Assembly: GCA_946480605.1 (NCBI GenBank)
Contig: CAMLKW010000196.1
Location: forward strand, 1-8,578
Length of the DNA stretch: 8,578 bases
Source of the DNA: an uncultured Roseateles sp.
GTDB lineage: Bacteria; Pseudomonadota; Gammaproteobacteria; Burkholderiales; Burkholderiaceae
Direction: 5' to 3'
In this document: positions 8,147-8,578 of the stretch, in pieces
Layout: every line of letters begins with the position of its first letter
Numbering within the stretch: position 1 is the first letter of the stretch
The notes under the pieces: generated by a model
Database searches by the model: none
Told to the model about the DNA's origin: nothing
Seen by the model: only the letters and a program-made list of their open reading frames with translations
Translations under genes and position numbers: made by a program

Positions 8147-8578
8147 CACCAGACTCCGCCCGGGTAGGTGCGCTGCAGGAATTGCAGCGTGCCCAGCATG
8201 TGGCCCATGTGCTCGCTGTGGATGCCGTCGATGCCGCGCGGCTGCATCGCGCTGTCGCGCGGCGGCGTGAGCGTGGCCTCGGCCATCAGCGCGGCCCAGC
8301 GGGCGCGCCATTCGGGCTCCAGTTCGTTCCACGCCGGGCCGACGCCCGCCACGCCGTCGGCGGCGAACAACTCGTTGAAGTAAGGCCACAGCACGCCCAG
8401 CGCGGCCTGCATGCGGGCCTTGGATTCGTCGGTGCCGTCGCCCAGCCGCACGACCCAGTCGCTGGAGTGCTGGCGGTGATAGCGCACCTCTTTCAGCGAC
8501 TTGGCTGCAATGCCGGCCAGCTCGGTGTCGGTGCTGGTCTGCAGGCGGTCGAACAGCAGCTCCAGCCAAGTCGCCATC
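8146..8578 (-). CDS. paaC: Phenylacetyl-CoA epoxidase structural subunit PaaC, C-terminal part, cut by the right edge
   Basis: PaaC is the ferritin-like partner that pairs with the catalytic PaaA subunit in the epoxidase core. It lacks a working di-iron site of its own and serves a structural role. The 144 codons visible are the C-terminal part of a protein usually about 250 residues long; the N-terminal part lies beyond base 8578. The methionine at 8575-8577 is internal, not a start. Recognisable family stretches are IAAKSLKEVRYHRQHSSDW, VRLGDGTDESKARMQ, the helix LWPYFNELF, EATLTPP, GIHSEHMGHML and the ending LQFLQRTYPGG-VW. The stop TGA shares a base with the paaD start. Order paaC-paaD-paaE is the standard one, so paaA and paaB are expected immediately upstream. 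Confidence 0.95.
   Translation of the reverse strand, partial: MATWLELLFDRLQTSTDTELAGIAAKSLKEVRYHRQHSSDWVVRLGDGTDESKARMQAALGVLWPYFNELFAADGVAGVGPAWNELEPEWRARWAALMAEATLTPPRDSAMQPRGIDGIHSEHMGHMLGTLQFLQRTYPGGVW
8154..8157 (-). promoter_or_regulatory. Ribosome binding site for paaD inside the end of paaC
   Basis: The minus strand reads GGAG, 7 nt before the paaD ATG at 8146 and within the last codons of paaC. It supports this start, which overlaps the paaC stop as TGATG. Confidence 0.55.

Overview
The window is high-GC DNA (roughly two thirds G+C by eye) with strong third-position GC bias. The gene content and protein sequences suggest a betaproteobacterium of the order Burkholderiales; I cannot place it more finely without a search. 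Nearly every base is coding, and most of it is a catabolic operon.

Right two thirds (about 2787-8578, all minus strand, transcribed right to left): the downstream part of a phenylacetate (paa) degradation operon. In transcription order it holds paaC (cut by the right edge), paaD, paaE, a TetR-family regulator of PaaR type, an ABC-transporter periplasmic substrate-binding protein, and paaZ. PaaC, PaaD and PaaE belong to the multicomponent epoxidase that converts phenylacetyl-CoA to its ring-1,2-epoxide. PaaC is the structural partner of the catalytic subunit, PaaD a probable Fe-S maturation factor, and PaaE the flavin/2Fe-2S reductase. PaaZ is the two-domain hydrolase/dehydrogenase that opens the oxepin ring and oxidises the resulting aldehyde. 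The regulator probably senses phenylacetyl-CoA, and the binding protein probably supplies an aromatic acid or a related solute to a transporter encoded elsewhere. Gene junctions are very tight (1-nt overlap, 1-nt gap, 10-nt gap, 16-nt gap, 4-nt overlap), which supports one polycistronic mRNA with translational coupling. paaA, paaB, paaG, paaJ, paaK and the operon promoter are not in the window.

Left third: three apparently unrelated genes. The left edge cuts prpE (propionyl-CoA synthetase, minus strand, N-terminal 145 residues present). Divergent from it across 237 bp is a secreted NlpC/P60-family cell-wall peptidase (plus strand), preceded by a plausible sigma-70 promoter that favours the internal ATG at 674. 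Convergent with the peptidase is a DUF4382-family lipoprotein (minus strand) with a clear lipobox. A 33-bp convergent gap holds two small hairpins. A 160-bp gap separates the lipoprotein start from the end of paaZ.

I saw no tRNA, rRNA, CRISPR array, insertion sequence or phage gene. The region looks like ordinary chromosomal catabolic DNA, and I do not claim a new system. The points most worth a second look are the binding protein and regulator placed inside the paa operon, a perfect 12-bp palindrome just upstream of prpE, and the uncharacterised DUF4382 lipoprotein.
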